Shown here piece after piece: positions 7,282 through 14,311 of a stretch of DNA of 15,647 bases. Position 1 is the first letter of the stretch. Every line of letters begins with the position of its first letter. Both the position numbers and the translations under genes were made by a program. The stretch covers positions 1-15,647 of the forward strand of contig DATKSV010000133.1 in assembly GCA_035531535.1 (NCBI GenBank), written 5' to 3'. The notes below the pieces were generated by a model, which worked only from the letters and a program-made list of their open reading frames with translations, made no database searches and had not been told where the DNA came from. Origin of the DNA: AG-12 sp035531535 (lineage in GTDB: Bacteria; Chloroflexota; Dormibacteria; Aeolococcales; Bog-877).

Positions 7282-7653
7282 GTGGCTGACGCGATCGACC
7301 TGAGCGGAGTGCACCGGGAGCTGGACCTTTTGAAGCGCCAGCTCTGCCACTGCCAGTTGCGCGGCGAGTGCCTCGGCTGCAAGGGAGTCGAGATGATCCG
7401 CCAGCAGGTGGAGGCGGTGGCCGCAGCCGCCTCCCAGCCGGTGCTGCTGCAGGTTGCCCAGGAGACTGCCGCCAAGGACATGCTCTCGCAGTTCTCGCAG
7501 ATGCAGGAACGGCTGATGGACGATCCTCAGATTCGCCAGGCCGCCGACGCCTTTCGGGAGCGTCTCCTGGAGGATCCCGAGGCCCGGAAGATGATCGACG
7601 AGTTGATGCAGCGCCTCGGCCAGGAGGGGGAAGACCCCAACTCCTCCCAGTGA
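7282..7653 (+). CDS. Small conserved-looking protein with a CHC-x5-C-x2-C motif, function unknown
   Basis: 123 residues from a GTG start. The N-terminal region holds Cys22, His23, Cys24, Cys30 and Cys33 (CHC-x5-C-x2-C) in a predicted helix-turn context. This is a plausible site for zinc or an iron-sulfur cluster, though no known family comes to mind. The remainder is almost entirely helical and charged (repeated Gln, Glu, Arg and Met, as in QFSQMQERLMDDPQIRQ), consistent with a coiled coil or helical bundle. There is no membrane segment or signal peptide. A leaderless-type -10 lies six bases before the GTG. The stop overlaps the GTG start of the CitE-like gene (GTGA), so the protein is made together with that enzyme and the PLP enzyme after it. 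A regulatory or metal-delivery role is only a guess. Confidence 0.75.
   Translation: MADAIDLSGVHRELDLLKRQLCHCQLRGECLGCKGVEMIRQQVEAVAAAASQPVLLQVAQETAAKDMLSQFSQMQERLMDDPQIRQAADAFRERLLEDPEARKMIDELMQRLGQEGEDPNSSQ
7622..7645 (+). promoter_or_regulatory. Possible RNA hairpin enclosing a Shine-Dalgarno before the CitE-like start
   Basis: AGGAG (7622-7626) can pair with CTCCT (7641-7645), and GGGG (7627-7630) with CCCC (7635-7638) across an AAGA loop. The strong purine tract is too far from GTG 7650 to serve in linear form. Folding would bring the start closer but hide the tract; ribosomes finishing the upstream gene would open it. Confidence 0.3.
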
Positions 7654-8546
7654 CCAGGGCGCGGCGCTCGGTCCTGATCTGCCCCGGTGGCAATCCCAGG
7701 ATGGTTGCCAAGGCAGCCGCATTGCCGGCCGACGAGGTCATCCTCGACCTTGAGGACGCCGTCGCCCCAAATGGCAAGGAGTTCGCCCGCAGCGAGCTGG
7801 TCCGGCTGGTCGAGAGCACCGACTTTGGGAGCCGGACCCTGGCGGTCAGAGTCAATCGGGTGGGCTCCGCGGAGGCGCTCCTTGACCTGCTGACCCTGGT
7901 GCCCCAGATCGGACACCGCCTGGACTGTGTGGTGGTGCCCAAGGTCTCGTCAGTCGCCGAGGTCGGGTTTGTGCACCACTGCCTGGCATCCCTGGAGGCC
8001 GAGTCCGGTCTGGAGCGGCCGATCGGCATCGAGATCCAGATCGAGAACCCCGCCGGGTTGGAGGCGGTCTCCGCCTTGGCGACTGCCTCGCCTCGGCTGG
8101 AGGCCCTGATCTTCGGGCCGGGGGACTTCGCGGCTGCCATGGGCATGCCTCAGCTCAGCATCGGGGGCCCAGGTGGCGACTATCCCGGCGACATATGGCA
8201 CTACCCGCTCTTCGCGATCGCGGTCGCAGCCCGGGCGCACGGGTTGCAGGTGATCGACGGACCCTACTCTCAGATCCAGGATCTGGCCGGGCTGGAGCGC
8301 GCGTGCCAACGGGGTGCCGCTCTGGGCCTGGATGGCAAGTGGGCGATCCACCCATCTCAGCTGGAGTCGGTGAATCGGATCTTCTCGCCCACCTCGGCCC
8401 AGCTGGAGAGGGCGCGGGCTGTGCTTGAGCGGATCCGCGCTCACGGGGGTGCATCGGGGTTGGAAGGCGAGATGGTGGATGAGGCCAGCCGCAGGATGGC
8501 TGAGGCGATCCTCTCGCGGGCGGGGCAGGCCCGAGGAGGGGCATGA
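7650..8546 (+). CDS. HpcH/HpaI aldolase-family, CitE / malyl-CoA lyase-like enzyme
   Basis: 298 residues, GTG start overlapping the upstream stop. It is a TIM-barrel enzyme of the citrate lyase beta-subunit type, which cleaves or forms C-C bonds in 3-hydroxyacyl-CoA thioesters, or hydrolyses them. Visible motifs: SVLICPGGNPRMVAKA at the N-terminus, VILDLEDAV (30-38), substrate Arg67 in AVRVN, and VVPKVSS. The Mg2+ ligands are predicted as E132 (IENPAG) and D159 (FGPGDF). Late in the sequence come GKWAIHPSQ and a GEMVD segment whose D277 may be the lid Asp contributed by a neighbouring subunit. The GKWAIHPSQ signature is closer to malyl/citramalyl-CoA lyases than to HpaI aldolases. No CitD or CitF is present, so it is not part of a citrate lyase complex. 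The ATG of the PLP enzyme overlaps its stop. The exact substrate is not determinable. Confidence 0.88.
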   Translation: MTRARRSVLICPGGNPRMVAKAAALPADEVILDLEDAVAPNGKEFARSELVRLVESTDFGSRTLAVRVNRVGSAEALLDLLTLVPQIGHRLDCVVVPKVSSVAEVGFVHHCLASLEAESGLERPIGIEIQIENPAGLEAVSALATASPRLEALIFGPGDFAAAMGMPQLSIGGPGGDYPGDIWHYPLFAIAVAARAHGLQVIDGPYSQIQDLAGLERACQRGAALGLDGKWAIHPSQLESVNRIFSPTSAQLERARAVLERIRAHGGASGLEGEMVDEASRRMAEAILSRAGQARGGA

Positions 8547-9691
8547 GCAGAGACGCATCGGTCGAACCCCGATTGGGGATCGCCACTCGGGTGGTCCACG
8601 GGGCCCGCTTCGAGGACCCGGTCTCAGGTGCGGTGGTGCCGCCGCTGGCGCTGTCGGTGACCTTCGACCACTCCAATCCCAGCGGGATGGCCTATGGGCG
8701 AGAGCACAACCCGACCTGGGCGCTCTTCGAGCGAGCCATTGCCGACCTCGAGGAGGGGTCTGGCGCGGTCAGCTTCGGGTCGGGCATGGCGGGGGTCGCG
8801 GCGGTGCTGGCGCTGGTGCCGGCCGGTGCCAAGGTGGTGGCCGCCCGGGACTCGTACACCGGGACCCGCGAGCTGCTCCAGCAGCTGGAGGCTGCTGGTC
8901 TCTGTGAGGTAGACCTCATCGACGCCACCGACCCGGATGCTCTGGGCCGGGCCGCAGCCGGGGCCGCCATGATCTGGCTGGAAACCCTTGGCAACCCGTT
9001 GCTCAGCATTCCCGACCTGGCCCGGGGCGCGCTCGTCAGCCGCCAGGCGCGGGCCCTGCTGGTGGTCGACAACACCTTCGCCACGCCGATCCTATGCCGC
9101 CCGCTCACCCTCGGCGCCGACCTGGTCCTGCACTCCGCCTCCAAGTACATCGGCGGCCACGACGATCTCATGCTGGGGGTTGTGGCGGCGCGGGATGAGG
9201 ACCTCCTGCGTCGGCTGACCGACCATCGCACCAACCAGGGCGCCTGCCCCGGTCAGTTGGAGGCCTGGCTGGCCCTGCGGGGGCTGCGCACCCTGGATGT
9301 CCGGCTGGCCCGCCAAACCGCGAGTGCGCAGCGCCTGGCGGTGGCCCTGGCCGCGGCCCCGGGGGTGCTCCGGGTGCACTACCCAGGGCTCTCAGATCAC
9401 CCGCAGCATCAGCTCGCCGAGACCCAGTTCCAGGGCCGCTACGGCGCCATGATCTCGATCGAGCTGGACCTGGCGGCCGAGGCGGCGGAGCGCTTCTGCG
9501 CCGCCACCAGGATCTGGACCAATGCCACGAGCCTAGGGTCGGTGGAGTCGCTGCTCGAGCGCCGTGCGCGTTGGCCTGGCGACGCCGGTCTGCCGGCAGG
9601 CCTGGTCCGCCTGTCGGTCGGAGTGGAGGATCCCGAAGACCTGCTCTCGGATCTGCTTCAGGCGCTGGCGGCCGTGGGGCTGGCGGTCTGA
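8543..9691 (+). CDS. Cys/Met-metabolism PLP-dependent enzyme (cystathionine gamma-lyase/synthase or methionine gamma-lyase type)
   Basis: 382 residues, ATG overlapping the preceding stop (ATGA), with AGGAGG just upstream. It is a fold-type I PLP enzyme of the Cys_Met_Meta_PP family. Seen: Y51 and R53 (MAYGREHNPT, the phosphate-binding Tyr-x-Arg of the neighbouring subunit), FGSGMAG for cofactor phosphate, D176 in VVDNTFATP, the Schiff-base lysine K201 in SASKYIGGHDD, and the C-terminal SLGSVESLLE and LVRLSVGVEDPEDL signatures. These define the family but not the reaction (gamma-lyase, gamma-synthase or beta-lyase), since activities are mixed within it. Its product in lyase mode would be a 2-oxo acid plus ammonia and a thiol. 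Co-translation with a CitE-like lyase hints at linked catabolism. It overlaps the convergent TetR gene by 34 bases at the 3' end. Confidence 0.93.
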   Translation: MSRDASVEPRLGIATRVVHGARFEDPVSGAVVPPLALSVTFDHSNPSGMAYGREHNPTWALFERAIADLEEGSGAVSFGSGMAGVAAVLALVPAGAKVVAARDSYTGTRELLQQLEAAGLCEVDLIDATDPDALGRAAAGAAMIWLETLGNPLLSIPDLARGALVSRQARALLVVDNTFATPILCRPLTLGADLVLHSASKYIGGHDDLMLGVVAARDEDLLRRLTDHRTNQGACPGQLEAWLALRGLRTLDVRLARQTASAQRLAVALAAAPGVLRVHYPGLSDHPQHQLAETQFQGRYGAMISIELDLAAEAAERFCAATRIWTNATSLGSVESLLERRARWPGDAGLPAGLVRLSVGVEDPEDLLSDLLQALAAVGLAV

Positions 9692-10308
9692 GGCGCTGTC
9701 GGCCGGAGCAGCCCGGTCAAAAGGTCGATGATGGCGGCCCTGACCGCCGGCCGGTCTAGATCCGGGCCCGAAACCGCCCATTCGGCGATCGCTCCATCGA
9801 GGGTCATGGCGATGGCTTGCGCGCAGCTGGCGACGGGCAGGCCGGGGGCGATCCCTCCGGAGGCGATGCCCTCCGCGAGGAAGCCCTCTATGAAGGCCAG
9901 GATCCCGTCCCGACGCAGGCGCAGGGTCTGGCGCACCAACTGGTTGGTCTGGGCCTCGGCCAGGGCGCCCAGGAGCAACCCGGCGCCTCCGTTCTCGGAG
10001 AGTCGCCCGAGGTAGAAGTCGACGGCGTGCTCGAGGCGCTGGCGAGGATCCGAGATCATGTCCATCTGCTGGCGCAGGCTGGCCACCTCAGCCGCCATCT
10101 GGCTGGTGCAGATGGCCGTGTAGAGCTCGGTCTTGCCCGAGAAGTAGCGATAGAGCAGACCCACCGAGATTCCGCACTCGGCCGCTACCTGGGGCACGCT
10201 GGTCCCGGACAGGCCGGACCGTGAGAAGGCCCGAGCGGCCCCCTCGAGGATGCGCTGGCGGACCAGATCCGCATGCTTGGGGGCGGGGTCGATGGCGGCT
10301 GGAACCAA
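9658..10308 (-). CDS. TetR/AcrR-family transcriptional repressor
   Basis: 216 residues. The TetR_N helix-turn-helix is at about residues 16-62, with core TSVPQVAAECGISVGLLYRYFSGK: recognition helix near VGLLYRYF and the family Lys-x-x-Leu at KTEL. The C-terminal part is all helical, as expected for ligand binding and dimerisation. I choose TTG 10308 because AAGGAG (10323-10318) lies 9 bases upstream. The longest frame starts at an ATG at 10380 inside the operator palindrome, which would be unusual. It diverges from the MMPL transporter, and the 24-bp palindrome sits between them, so autorepression and control of the exporter are expected (inference from standard TetR arrangements). The ligand is unknown. 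Its 3' end overlaps the convergent PLP-enzyme gene. Confidence 0.93.
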   Translation of the reverse strand: MVPAAIDPAPKHADLVRQRILEGAARAFSRSGLSGTSVPQVAAECGISVGLLYRYFSGKTELYTAICTSQMAAEVASLRQQMDMISDPRQRLEHAVDFYLGRLSENGGAGLLLGALAEAQTNQLVRQTLRLRRDGILAFIEGFLAEGIASGGIAPGLPVASCAQAIAMTLDGAIAEWAVSGPDLDRPAVRAAIIDLLTGLLRPTAPQTASPTAASA

Positions 10309-10317
10309 CCGGTAACT

Positions 10318-10323
10318 CTCCTT
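10318..10323 (-). promoter_or_regulatory. Shine-Dalgarno of the TetR gene (supports a TTG start)
   Basis: AAGGAG on the minus strand, nine bases before TTG 10308. No ATG or GTG in frame is equally well placed. Confidence 0.65.
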
Positions 10324-10362
10324 GACTGCGCGCAGGCGCCCTGCCTGGTACCATAGCAGTCT

Positions 10363-10386
10363 CCATGAATGAATATTCATTCATGG
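10363..10386. promoter_or_regulatory. TetR-type operator, 24-bp perfect palindrome
   Basis: The half-site CCATGAATGAAT is followed directly by its exact reverse complement, with no mismatch or spacer. The core TGAATGAATATTCATTCA is of the form commonly recognised by TetR/AcrR repressors. It lies between the divergent TetR and MMPL genes, 43 bases before the MMPL start and 55 before the TetR start. It is AT-rich in a very GC-rich setting. Confidence 0.9.
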
Positions 10387-10428
10387 CCCGGTAGGCGGTC
10401 CGTTCCTAAGTCAGGAGAGGCAGCAGCA

Positions 10429-12711
10429 ATGTTCAGCCGGCTGGGGGACTTTGCCTTCCGGCACCGGCGCGCGATCCCGGCCGGGGCGCTGGCTCTGATG
10501 CTGCTGGTGGTGGCGCTCTCGGGCCCCTTCGGAGGCCAGCTCTCGCCCGGGGGCTTCAACGTCCCGGGATCCCAGAGCCAGCGTGCCAGCGACCTGCTGA
10601 CCAAGCACTTTGGCGCGGCGACGACGCAGCTACTGCTGGTCTACCACAGCCCCGAGGCGAACGCCGCCAGTCCTGCGGTGCAGGCCGAGGTGGAGCGTAG
10701 CTTCGCCGCTCTGGCCAAGCAGCCGCAGGTCGCCAGCGTGCTCGACTACACCAACACCGGGCAGGCGATATTCATCGGCGACCACGGCCATGCCACCTTC
10801 GTGGTGGTGAATCTAAGGCTGAGTGAGACCGCCGCCACCAGCCAGCTGAAGGAGCTGGAGTCGCATCTCTCCAGGCCCTCCGGACTGCAGATGTGGGTCA
10901 CCGGCGCCCCGGCCATCGACGCCCTCTACAACACCGCCCTGGAGCAGCAGCTCAAGCAGGCGGAGCTGATCGCGCTGCCGGTCTCGATGATGCTGCTGAT
11001 AATAGTGTTCGGATCGGTCATGGCCGCCCTGCTGCCGCTGCTGATCGCGGGCCTGGCAGTGCCGACCGCTCTCTCGATAATCTCCATCCTGGCGGCCCAT
11101 CTCGGGATGTCGATCTTCGTCACCAACGTGGCCACCATCGTGGGGCTGGGTCTGGCGATCGACTACTCGTTGTTTTTCGTGAAACGATTCCGGGAGGAGA
11201 TCAGCCACAGTGATGTCGAGACTGCCGTCAAAGCCGCCACCGCGAGCGCCGGCAAGGCGGTGGCGATCTCCGGCACGGCAGTCGCTATCGGCCTGAGCTC
11301 CCTGATGCTGTTCCCGGCGGCGGCCCTGGGCAGCATGGGGATCGGGGGGGTGGTGGTAGTCCTCTGCACCCTGCTCTTCGCGCTGACCGCCCTTCCCGCG
11401 CTGCTGTCCCTGCTGGGCAAGAGGATCAACTGGCTGAGCGTGCGCCGAGGCCTGCACGGGGCCACCAGCCCGTCCGACCACCACTCCAGCTTCTGGGGCT
11501 GGGTGGCTCGCCGGGTGATGCGGCACCCGGTGGCGATCGCCCTGCCCACCTTCGTCGTGCTGCTCGCGGTGGGCACGCCCTTCCTCAATCTGCGCCTCTC
11601 CACCGGCAGCAGCGTGGCCGCCATCCCGGTTGGTCCGGCCCGCACCGGTTACGCCCTGCTCACCACAGCCTTCCCCCAGGCGGGAGGGGTGGACGACCTG
11701 AATCTGGTGCTCGACTACCAACAGCCCTTGGCGGGCCGGCTCGACCGTGCCCAGCAGGCCCAGCTGGCGAGCTACCTGGCCAGAGTGCGAGGCCTCCCCG
11801 GAGTCCAGGGTGTGAATGGGGTGCTCAACCCACCCCCGAAAATGGCCAGCGCCGCCTACCTGAAGCTGCTCACCCTGCCGCCGGCCCAGCGACCCGCGGA
11901 CCTCAACTCCTACATCGCCGGCAACATCGCCGGCCCGGTCGCCCAGTTCGAGATCGCCAACAGCTTCAGCCCGGACTCGAGCCAGGGGGCGAGTCTGGTG
12001 CGGCAGTTGCGCCAGCTGTCAGGGCCGGAGGGGGCGCAGGTGCTGGTGACCGGCGGCGCGGCGCAGTCGATGGACTTCCTGAACGCCTTTGCGCAGACCA
12101 TTCCCTGGGCCGTGCTGCTGGTGGTGGCGGTCACGATGGTGGTGCTGTTCCTGACCTTCGGATCGGTGATCCTGCCGATCAAGGCGGTGCTGATGAGCAT
12201 GATCTCGATCAGCGCGGCGTTCGGGGCCATGGTGTGGATCTTTCAGGAGGGCCACCTGTCCAACCTTCTGCAGTTCACCGCCCCTGGCTCCATCACCGCC
12301 ACCGACCCCGTGCTGATGTTCGCGATCATGTTCGGGCTCTCGATGGACTATGAGGTCTTCCTGCTCTCCCGGATCCGGGAGATCTATGTCCAGACCGGGG
12401 ACAACCGCCGGGCCGTGGCCGAGGGCCTGGCCTCGACCGGAGGGGTGATCACGTCCGCCGCCCTGATCATGATCACGGTCTTCTCCGCCTTCGCCCTGGG
12501 GCATGTCCTCGACATCAAGATCCTGGGGGTGGGAATGGCGGTGGCGGTGGCGGTGGATGCGACCCTGGTCCGCGGAGTGATGGTTCCGGCTCTGATGCGA
12601 ATCCTGGGGCCGCTCAACTGGTGGGCGCCGCGCCCGGTACAGGCCTTTGTGCTGCGCTTGGGGTTTTACGAAGAGCCACAACCTCCGCGCCGGCCCCGGG
12701 CCACTGTCTGA
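10429..12711 (+). CDS. MMPL/RND-superfamily membrane transporter
   Basis: 760 residues. The start at ATG 10429 follows AGGAGA (10413-10418). The layout is the MMPL duplication. There is one N-terminal membrane helix (about 15-32), an extracytoplasmic loop to ~180, then five helices to ~340 ending in KRINW. A second N-type helix lies near 380, then another loop, then a final set from ~555 to 720. The proton-relay Asp-Tyr pairs of this family are present: D245-Y246 in GLAIDYSLFF and D640-Y641 in FGLSMDYEVF. MMPL proteins of actinobacteria move lipids, glycolipids or other hydrophobic compounds out of the cytoplasmic membrane, driven by protons. The substrate here is unknown. Expression should be controlled by the divergent TetR through the palindrome upstream. 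It lacks the long C-terminal tail of mycobacterial MmpL3. Confidence 0.95.
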   Translation: MFSRLGDFAFRHRRAIPAGALALMLLVVALSGPFGGQLSPGGFNVPGSQSQRASDLLTKHFGAATTQLLLVYHSPEANAASPAVQAEVERSFAALAKQPQVASVLDYTNTGQAIFIGDHGHATFVVVNLRLSETAATSQLKELESHLSRPSGLQMWVTGAPAIDALYNTALEQQLKQAELIALPVSMMLLIIVFGSVMAALLPLLIAGLAVPTALSIISILAAHLGMSIFVTNVATIVGLGLAIDYSLFFVKRFREEISHSDVETAVKAATASAGKAVAISGTAVAIGLSSLMLFPAAALGSMGIGGVVVVLCTLLFALTALPALLSLLGKRINWLSVRRGLHGATSPSDHHSSFWGWVARRVMRHPVAIALPTFVVLLAVGTPFLNLRLSTGSSVAAIPVGPARTGYALLTTAFPQAGGVDDLNLVLDYQQPLAGRLDRAQQAQLASYLARVRGLPGVQGVNGVLNPPPKMASAAYLKLLTLPPAQRPADLNSYIAGNIAGPVAQFEIANSFSPDSSQGASLVRQLRQLSGPEGAQVLVTGGAAQSMDFLNAFAQTIPWAVLLVVAVTMVVLFLTFGSVILPIKAVLMSMISISAAFGAMVWIFQEGHLSNLLQFTAPGSITATDPVLMFAIMFGLSMDYEVFLLSRIREIYVQTGDNRRAVAEGLASTGGVITSAALIMITVFSAFALGHVLDIKILGVGMAVAVAVDATLVRGVMVPALMRILGPLNWWAPRPVQAFVLRLGFYEEPQPPRRPRATV

Positions 12712-12763
12712 CTCGGATCTTGCAATCCCGCAGCCGTCCCTGCACGCGGTCCCTTGCGAAGTA

Positions 12764-12769
12764 GATAAT
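12764..12769 (+). promoter_or_regulatory. Leaderless-type -10 element before the small basic protein
   Basis: GATAAT (also readable as TAGATA two bases earlier) ends exactly six bases before the ATG at 12776, so the transcript would begin at the start codon. No Shine-Dalgarno is present. The best-spaced -35 (TGCACG, 12741-12746) is weak. Confidence 0.55.
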
Positions 12770-12775
12770 CCAGCC

Positions 12776-13114
12776 ATGATTGCGGCTCCCGAGGAGACGA
12801 TCGAACGGCGGGCCAGCCTGCGCCGCCTCGACGACATCCTGGAGGCGCTGGAACAGCTCAACCTGACCGAGGCCCCTGAGCTGCCGGAGCGGGTGCGGCG
12901 GTCGCTGGCCGCGCACGACATCGCGGCCGAGCCGGGGATTGAGATCAGGGTTCTTATCGAGCGGGTCTGGCGCAAGCAGGAAGGCCACATGCTCAACCCC
13001 CGCCAGGAGCGCCGCCGGAGCAGCACCCGGCGCTCGCTGGGGCGCCGTCCGCCGGGCCACGATGTGATCGAGAGCATCCTGCGTCAGTCGAATCCCGGTA
13101 GCTCGGGAGAATGA
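12776..13114 (+). CDS. Small protein of unknown function with a basic C-terminal half
   Basis: 112 residues that I do not recognise. The N-terminal half is charged and helical (ERRASLRRLDDILEALEQLNL, then a stretch ending in RRSLAAHDIAAE). The second half carries a dense Arg cluster (NPRQERRRSSTRRSLGRR) before a short helix and a Gly/Ser-rich end. It has no membrane segment, signal or Cys motif. The Arg cluster could contact nucleic acid or a membrane surface; that is inference only. The ATG at 12776 is chosen because a -10 element lies six bases before it. An upstream in-frame extension to 12647 would overlap the transporter gene and has no ribosome site. It could be co-transcribed from the MMPL gene 64 bases upstream, but the dedicated -10 suggests independence. 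Confidence 0.7.
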   Translation: MIAAPEETIERRASLRRLDDILEALEQLNLTEAPELPERVRRSLAAHDIAAEPGIEIRVLIERVWRKQEGHMLNPRQERRRSSTRRSLGRRPPGHDVIESILRQSNPGSSGE

Positions 13115-13347
13115 CTGGGGTTCTAAGTTCGGCTCTGAGTTCCGCGACCCGCCCGTCTCGGTGGGTGGGCGGCGGGACGCAAGCTGACACAGCTCAATTG
13201 GGGACGCTGGTGGTGCTTTCCCAAGGTGGTCGGCAGACCGCCCTGGTTTCGCCAAAGACTGGCAGCGTGGGCGCGTTGCACCTTCCCACAGGGCCGCTCG
13301 CCGACACCGCCAGGGTCATTAGCCTTCCCGCTGGCGACCTGTCATAG
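13111..13347 (+). CDS. Doubtful 78-codon ORF in the convergent gap
   Basis: Begins with an ATGA overlap on the preceding stop and runs to 13347, ending just past the stop of the convergent gene. The predicted peptide matches no family I know. About a third of its codons end in A or T, against a small minority in the neighbours, which argues against real coding. Kept only because the overlap arrangement is gene-like. Confidence 0.2.
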   Translation: MTGVLSSALSSATRPSRWVGGGTQADTAQLGTLVVLSQGGRQTALVSPKTGSVGALHLPTGPLADTARVISLPAGDLS

Positions 13348-14310
13348 TCGCGATGGGTGGCCGCCGGCGAGGGCCCCGGCCGGGCTGTCAGCGCTCCCAA
13401 TTGCTGCCATCAAGCGGTGGGCGCAGGCGAGATCGAAGACCGCTGAGCCCACACTCTTCATGAGCGTCAGCCGATGGTCAGGACTGAACCTGGCCGTCGC
13501 CAGCGGCCGCACCTCCGCTCGGGACAGTCGGCCCTCCGCGATGGGAATCAGAAGGTCACCGGCCTCCGCCATACAGCCTTCGACAGTGTCCGCGTAAACG
13601 ACTGCCGCCGCCACCAGGGACGACCCGAGCTCGCGCCGATCGGGTTGATAAGAGCCTATGGCGTTGATGTGGCAGCGATCCTTGACGTCACCACGGTCGA
13701 GCAGAGGCATCGCGGCCGCGGTGGCCAGCGTGATCACATCCGCATCTCGGGCCGCCGCGGACAACTCGGTGGCAACGTCCACGGTCAGGCCAGGGTATCC
13801 CGCTCTGACCAAATCGGCCAGCTCGTGCGCCTTGGCGACCGTGCGATTCCAGATCATCAGCTGCCGGATTGGGCGGACCGCGACCACCGCCTCGACTTGG
13901 CCGAATCCTTGCGCACCGGCGCCCACTAGCAGCATGCTCGAGGCGTCGGGTGGGGCCAGCGCGTTGGTGGCGAATCCGGCTAGGGCGGCGGTCCGGATCG
14001 CAGTCAGGCTCTCCGCGTCGACCGCACCCAGAAGCCGCCCGTCAGCTTGATCAAACAGCACCACCAGCCCCTGCAGGGTCGGCATCCGGCGGGTGGGATT
14101 GCTCGCGGCCAGGGAGATCGCCTTGAGTCCCATGATGCCCAGGTAGTGCCCCGGCATCAAGGCTAGCGCCACTGGGGAGGAGCGGTCTATGAATCGCTCG
14201 GCGGAGCCGGCCCTCCCCGCCTGATGTTCGGTCAGCGCCGACCCGATTGCGGCCATCGCCTCCAGTGGGCTCAGCCACCGGCGCACTTCGGCCGCGTCTA
14301 TCCAGCGCAA
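13342..14310 (-). CDS. Ornithine cyclodeaminase/mu-crystallin-family NAD(P)-dependent enzyme, probably not a true cyclodeaminase
   Basis: 322 residues. Family features: K63 (GLKAIS), R106 in SLTAIRTAA, the dinucleotide-binding GAGAQG at 130-135 with the ribose-side acidic/Asn position in MIWNR, and the HINAIGS segment at 214-220. In classical ornithine cyclodeaminase the turn after 'AIG/AVG' carries a catalytic Asp (GGDCPGK). Here it reads GSYQPDRREL, as in alanine dehydrogenase, ketimine reductase or similar members. An amino-acid or cyclic-imine oxidoreductase is therefore likelier. The TTG start at 14310 is preferred: GAGGGGG (14323-14317) lies six bases upstream and only one base separates it from the livF stop. 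An ATG at 14334 would overlap livF. It is the last visible gene of the liv operon, suggesting it handles an amino acid taken up by that importer. Confidence 0.9.
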   Translation of the reverse strand: MRWIDAAEVRRWLSPLEAMAAIGSALTEHQAGRAGSAERFIDRSSPVALALMPGHYLGIMGLKAISLAASNPTRRMPTLQGLVVLFDQADGRLLGAVDAESLTAIRTAALAGFATNALAPPDASSMLLVGAGAQGFGQVEAVVAVRPIRQLMIWNRTVAKAHELADLVRAGYPGLTVDVATELSAAARDADVITLATAAAMPLLDRGDVKDRCHINAIGSYQPDRRELGSSLVAAAVVYADTVEGCMAEAGDLLIPIAEGRLSRAEVRPLATARFSPDHRLTLMKSVGSAVFDLACAHRLMAAIGSADSPAGALAGGHPSRL

Positions 14311-14311
14311 G

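Noticed and set aside
6180..7289. 369-codon plus-strand frame across the methyltransferase
   Set aside because: Gly/Arg/Pro-rich out-of-frame reading of the methyltransferase; no recognisable fold, while the overlapping frame has all SAM-binding motifs.
6842..8146. 434-codon minus-strand frame opposite the methyltransferase and CitE-like genes
   Set aside because: Low-complexity Arg/Pro/Ser-rich translation with no domain, crossing three well-supported plus-strand genes.
10322..10354. TTGACT and TACCAT as an MMPL promoter
   Set aside because: The spacer would be 21 bases, outside the usual range. The real promoter probably overlaps the palindrome, but I cannot define it.
10369..10428. Longest frames of both the TetR and MMPL genes start with the same MNIHSW peptide
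   Set aside because: This is an artefact of the perfect palindrome read on both strands. Shine-Dalgarno positions place the real starts at 10308 (TTG, minus) and 10429 (ATG, plus).
13148..13177. GC-rich inverted repeat in the convergent gap as a possible terminator
   Set aside because: Arms of six bases with a long loop and no T tract on either strand; typical of high-GC background.
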